Shown here piece by piece: positions 59,990 to 64,000 of a stretch of 64,000 nucleotides of DNA. Origin of the DNA: Hemileia vastatrix (taxonomy: Eukaryota; Basidiomycota; Pucciniomycetes; Pucciniales; Zaghouaniaceae); assembly GCA_030280995.1 (NCBI GenBank), contig JASXTE010000019.1, positions 8,729,501 through 8,793,500 of the forward strand. Direction: 5' to 3'. The first letter of the stretch is position 1. Every line of letters begins with the position of its first letter. A program made the position numbers and the translations under genes. The notes under the pieces are model-generated. The model did no database searches. It had not been told where the DNA came from and saw only the letters and a list, made by a program, of their open reading frames with translations.

Positions 59990-61475
59990 TGTCTAGAAGG
60001 AGGTAAAGAAGAGGATGGAAAGAAAGAAATAAAGGGGATGGAAGAGAAAAAAAAGGAGGAAGAAAGAAATGAAGGATAATGGGACAATAAAATAGGTATT
60101 TTGGTAGACAAGGTTGACAAGGGGTGAACTAGTTATATAAGTAAGTATTTTATTTATTCTCTCTGCTTAAATATCAACAATCTAACTATTAAAAATCTTA
60201 AACAACCTTATAGATTTTATTTAATATCTAATAGGACAGGGGCATCACAAAAAAATATAATAATATATAGCAAAAAATGTTTTAAAATATGATGATTAAG
60301 TAAGTGATGGCTGCTAAAGGGGGCTACCAAAGCATTTTTATAGGCAAGGGGACCTCTGAAGCGCCACACACCACACAATATGGGGGGTGGACTTGCTAGC
60401 GAGTGCACAACCTTGGACCCAAACTCACCACAGATTGAACACACATTGAGCTATTGATAAAGGAACCATACAATCAGGGATAAACACCACTCAGAATAAC
60501 AGTTTTTGGTGTGTGTTCAAGTAGATTTCAGTATGGGTTCAGTATGGGTTCAGTCTGAGTTCAACCTGAGTTTCATCTGAGTTCAGGTTGAGGACTTGCT
60601 AGCAATTCCACCCCCTATATTGTGTAGTGACAAGTAAGTATTTACAAAATAGTAGTAAGGTGACACAAGAATATAAAAGAATATAACTAGAACATAGATA
60701 TTTAGGGAAAAACATGAAACAATAGACTAAAACCCATGAGTAAGTAAATATTTTTCCCACCATAATTTCCCAAAACAATTAATTAAAATAATGAGTAACT
60801 AAATCAGTCTGAAACATAATAACTAGGAGTAAAATAATCGAAAACAGACATTACAATTTTTTTAAGGATTCTAATTGAAACACATAAAATATTTTGACAC
60901 AACAATTTTTTTAACTAATTTAAATCAATTTTAAAGGAAAATTAATCATTTGTTTTAACTATTTTAGTAACTTAACTTTGTTGAAACAAGTAATTAATTT
61001 AATCATATTGTGATTATTAAAAGTGAGGATCTTAATATTTTTATGTTAAATAAGTAGTTGGATTTATTTAATAATTTCCTGACAAAATTAAGGGTTGAAA
61101 AGAAGCGCCAATAATTATGGATAATAATATATGAAAAGAATAAACTTAATAATTAATTTTAATTTAATGTAATTACAATATAATATAATTAATTGAATAC
61201 AATTATATTATAAGTTTATATTTGATTAATTAATAATGTATAATAAAAAATGCACCCTTTTTTTATGGAATATAATAATTAAATGATGTGTAATTAATTT
61301 ATCTGATAATAAAATTTATATAATATTTATTTTACTTATATAAATAAAATATTTCTATAAATTATTATGTAATATAATAATAATTTAAATACATAATTTG
61401 CAAATTATTATGTCCTTTCAATTCCAATAATACTGTGTGCTTATTTACTGGGCTCCTGGGACAGCCTGGCAGGCA
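59990..61475 (-). repeat. Element E 5' LTR with MITE insertion
   Basis: Collinear with 51861-53083; interrupted by the 261-bp MITE at 60369-60629. Inner edge in element orientation ends TCTAGACA. Confidence 0.88.
60369..60629. mobile_element. 261-bp CACTA-like MITE, copy 2
   Basis: Same length and ends as the copy at 18808: CACCACACAATATGGGGGG at left and CACTACACAATATAGGGGG inverted at right. Target duplication ACA (60366-60368, 60630-60632). The terminal palindromes are altered here (GGACTTGCTAGCGAGTGC and GGACTTGCTAGCAATTCC), so this copy has diverged more. Confidence 0.85.
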
Positions 61476-63779
61476 TCCTTATTTTCTTATGATTTAAATT
61501 TTTAATCTTCCTCTTTATTATACTAACCCTGTTTTATTCCACATAATATTTTATTTATTTAGTCTATATCTTATGTTTTTGTCTCAATAGCTACCCATAG
61601 GTTTCAGATCATCTCAAGAGGAATCTTCATTAACTGAAATAATTAGAGATATTTCAGAGACTCTTAGAATCAGTCAAAATAAATCTGCTCACTGATTAAT
61701 ATATTAAAAAAAGACTTTGAAAGTATGAAGGCTTCTAAGATTAATATTGTCAAAAAAAATAATTAAAAAATAACTTATCCTGAACTCTTGAGTTTTTTAT
61801 TTATTTACATATTTATTGGGATCACTTTCCATTTGGGTGTGGAAATACCCATGAAAAAAAACATCAAGTTGAAAATGTACATGATTGAGAGGGGGAATAG
61901 GTAGTCTTAAAACTCAGGACTTTGAGCATATCAGTGTTTGAGGATCTTTTTTAACAATGAAATTGTTGGTTGTAATTTTATAGTGCAGCATGAAAAGCTT
62001 TAAAGATATTGAAAATATACTTCTACACAAGAAAACCTTGCAATTTCTCTACTACTTATTTCCTGAAAAAAGCAAAATTAACTTGTGTTTTTGGTGGGGG
62101 ATTGGAGATGGGAAGTTTGAAAGCTTTTTTGGTTTAGCAGTAATAATGGATAACACAGTGTTTTATTTAGCTGATTTCACCAACTAGGAGGAGCCATAAA
62201 ATAAGAAATTCAATATTTCCTATCTAATTATGAAATAAAATAAGCATATTATGGTAAATCTCCCATAAAGTTGTCAACACATACTCATGAAGCTACTTTC
62301 TACATGAGGTAGAAGTTTTATCTTGCTATTACTCATTTCTGAAACACTTTGGGAATCTAACTATGAGAATTCAGAAAATTTGTTCAAATTACTGATAGTG
62401 TCAAGGGGATCTAATGGTCTAGAAGGTTTTATGGTAGTCCAAAAGGGGTTGAAGGTGTATAACTCAAGGATTTCATACAGGTACATAAATTTTATCTTTG
62501 TTATTAATTACTCAAGTAAGAGGTATAGAAAAATTTTCATTATTACTTATAAGATTTAGATTTATGCAAATGTAAGTACTAAAGTAGTAATAGTAGTAAT
62601 AAAAATTATTTTGATTGTATTTTTAAAAAATGTAAGTAGTAATGAATGAATAAAAACAGCAAAAATAGAAGGCTGTATATAGGCAGAAAGAAGAGAAACC
62701 AAAGTGTTAAGAAATCTACATACAGGATTGTGAGAGTTAGAAAATTACAAAATAAAATATTGCAAATAATAAGAGTGTTCTATAAATAATGTGCTAATAA
62801 AATGTATTTAATGTATATATCAAATTATTTGATTTATTTTAAAGTTTTCTGTAAATGTCGCTCTTAGAATAAAATAACTTGAATTTAATATTTAGTATTA
62901 ATATAATTTTAAAATTTTAAATAGAATCATTTGAATTTAAAATTTAGTATTAATATATTTTTTATTCCAATTTTAACTTGTCATGAGGTTGGTGTTAGGA
63001 AATAAAATATGATGGACATTAATTTTAAATATTTACTTAATTTACTTATTTTAATTAGTTAGTTTATTACAAGTAAATTATAAAGTAAATATAAAATAAT
63101 TAATAAAATATGAGTTAATGGTGTGGCTTTATCCCAGCAAATAATTAATTATTTTACTTGGTCAGTCTAGTAGCCTAGCTGACAGATAGTCTCTTCAACA
63201 GAAGTTTCAATACTTAAAATTAAGTTGTTCCAGTCACCTTCCTGATTTTAATAGATATATATTTCCATGTTGGGTGATCCCATGTTTATCAGTAATAAAG
63301 TTTGTGCAACACTTAGACCAAAGACACAAGTTCATTTTAGATTTATTGTAATTTTTAATGAGGAAGACCAAGTACAATCAGATATAAAAATTATTCAAAT
63401 AAAGATCAATTTTAATCTTCCTCTTTCTCAAAAATACTATTTAAATTCCTTTATATTACCTGTTTCTTCTCCCAACTATGTTTCTAAATCAAGTTTTTAT
63501 TTAGTCTATTACTGCATCCTCTTCCTTCATGCCTGGAGTTGAGTGAGATTGTACATGAAATAAATAAAATAAAGATCAATTTAGAGAAGAATTTATTGGA
63601 TGTGAATTACTAAATTTGAAACTGATGTGTGGCATTAAATCTTACATTCCAGAAATTGGTGGCATTTTAATTTTGTGTTGCTTTCACTGGGGCCCTCATA
63701 AATATTGAACTGAAACAAAAGTGAAAGCCATGGGAACGTTCCCACTGGGAACTTAAACAAAATTTTTATAGTTTAAGTC

Positions 63780-64000
63780 ATACATATTTTTATTATACTT
63801 ATATATATGTTTATTATACTGATATATGGACTTATATGAGTTTAAGTAACTTACAAATAGCCCCATTATACTTATTAAGGGTCTAGTATTGTTATAATAT
63901 GTTTATCCTAAGTAATATTAAGTAATTTGACACATAAATAAGCTCATATGCATGTATAACCTCCATATTCATTGAAATATGCAGTTGTACTACACATATA
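63780..64000 (+). repeat. Relic of a B-type LTR in the opposite orientation
   Basis: The reverse complement reads CTGCATATTTCAATGAATAT, then ATTACTTAATATTACTTAG and CCTTAATAAGTATAATGGGG. Element B LTR near 27396-27520 has CTGCATATTTCACTGAATAT, ATTACTTAATATCACTTAAG and CCTTAATAAGTATTATTAGG in the same order. It runs off the window. Confidence 0.65.

Larger units (their letters stand above)
51861..61475 (-). mobile_element. Element E: Ty3/gypsy retrotransposon related to B
   Basis: 3' LTR 51861-53083 (1223 bp) and 5' LTR 59990-61475 (1222 bp after removing the MITE and its duplication). Purine tract GAGTGAGGGAG (53084-53094), gag and pol as in B. The outer ends are worn: the right end reads GGCAGGCA where GGCTGACA is expected, and no target duplication is evident. 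Its proteins are clearly similar to B but the LTR body differs in sequence, so B and E are two subfamilies. Confidence 0.85.
51628..63773. mobile_element. Element F2: long-TIR element split by element E
   Basis: Left TIR from CACTGCCAACATTTTTC to about 51860; after E (51861-61475) the body resumes with TTTTCTTATGATTTAAATTT, aligning with F1 near 32850. It continues to a decayed right TIR (63600-63773: CCAGAAATTGGTGGCATTTT, GAAAGCCATGGGAACG). Shared blocks with F1 include GAAAGTATGAAGGC and CCATGTTTATCA. Contains only the broken relic seen in F1. Confidence 0.6.

Overview
This 64 kb, strongly AT-rich window is a transposon graveyard from a eukaryotic, very probably fungal, genome. The reverse transcriptase families, short GT-AG introns, a Zn2Cys6-type protein and a small cysteine-rich secreted protein fit a basidiomycete, most plausibly a rust fungus (Pucciniales) with a repeat-swollen genome. 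The rust assignment is an inference, because no rRNA or housekeeping gene is present. Only one gene looks like an intact ordinary host gene: the secreted protein at 37497-37835 on the minus strand. A broken SNF2/Rad5-like ATPase (1179-3478) and an unrecognised broken gene (2-1101) sit at the left edge.

The left and central part (6.4-32.6 kb) is a nest of Ty3/gypsy retrotransposons. Element A (minus strand, decayed) was split by element B (minus strand, 10224-27700, target duplication ATTTT). The 3' LTR of B was later split twice: by element C (plus strand, 10351-18695, target duplication AAAAC) and by a 261-bp CACTA-like MITE (18808-19068, target duplication ATA). Element C is a chromodomain gypsy element with three notable traits. 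Its primer site is the exact complement of a stretch of its own LTR just downstream of a TATA box (self-priming layout). A canonical A AAA AAC slippery site ends gag in the correct phase for a -1 shift into pol. Between pol and the 3' LTR lies an antisense, apparently spliced gene for a Zn2Cys6-type protein.

From 32.7 to 36.7 kb there is a long-TIR element (F1) followed by a cluster of nested palindromic MITEs (families G and H). The secreted-protein gene follows in a small less repetitive island (36.7-38.4 kb), then a mariner-like MITE (J). Element D (38660-44170) is a very young Ty1/copia insertion with LTRs identical by eye, a GTATC target duplication, a half-tRNA-iMet type primer site and one in-frame stop.

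Element K (44313-49898) is a decayed PIF/Harbinger DNA transposon with both of its usual genes, a DDE transposase and a convergent Myb/NAM-like protein. At 51.2-63.8 kb a G MITE is followed by a second long-TIR element (F2). F2 was split by element E (51861-61475, minus strand), a relative of B, whose 5' LTR was in turn hit by a second copy of the 261-bp MITE. The right edge carries a reverse-oriented relic of a B-type LTR.

The four LTR families show four different candidate priming arrangements: self-priming in C, half initiator tRNA in D, tRNA-Lys in A, and tRNA-Arg-like in E. Many disabling stops in A and C are explained by C-to-T or G-to-A changes, some at CpG or TCG sites, consistent with a RIP-like or methylation-decay process.
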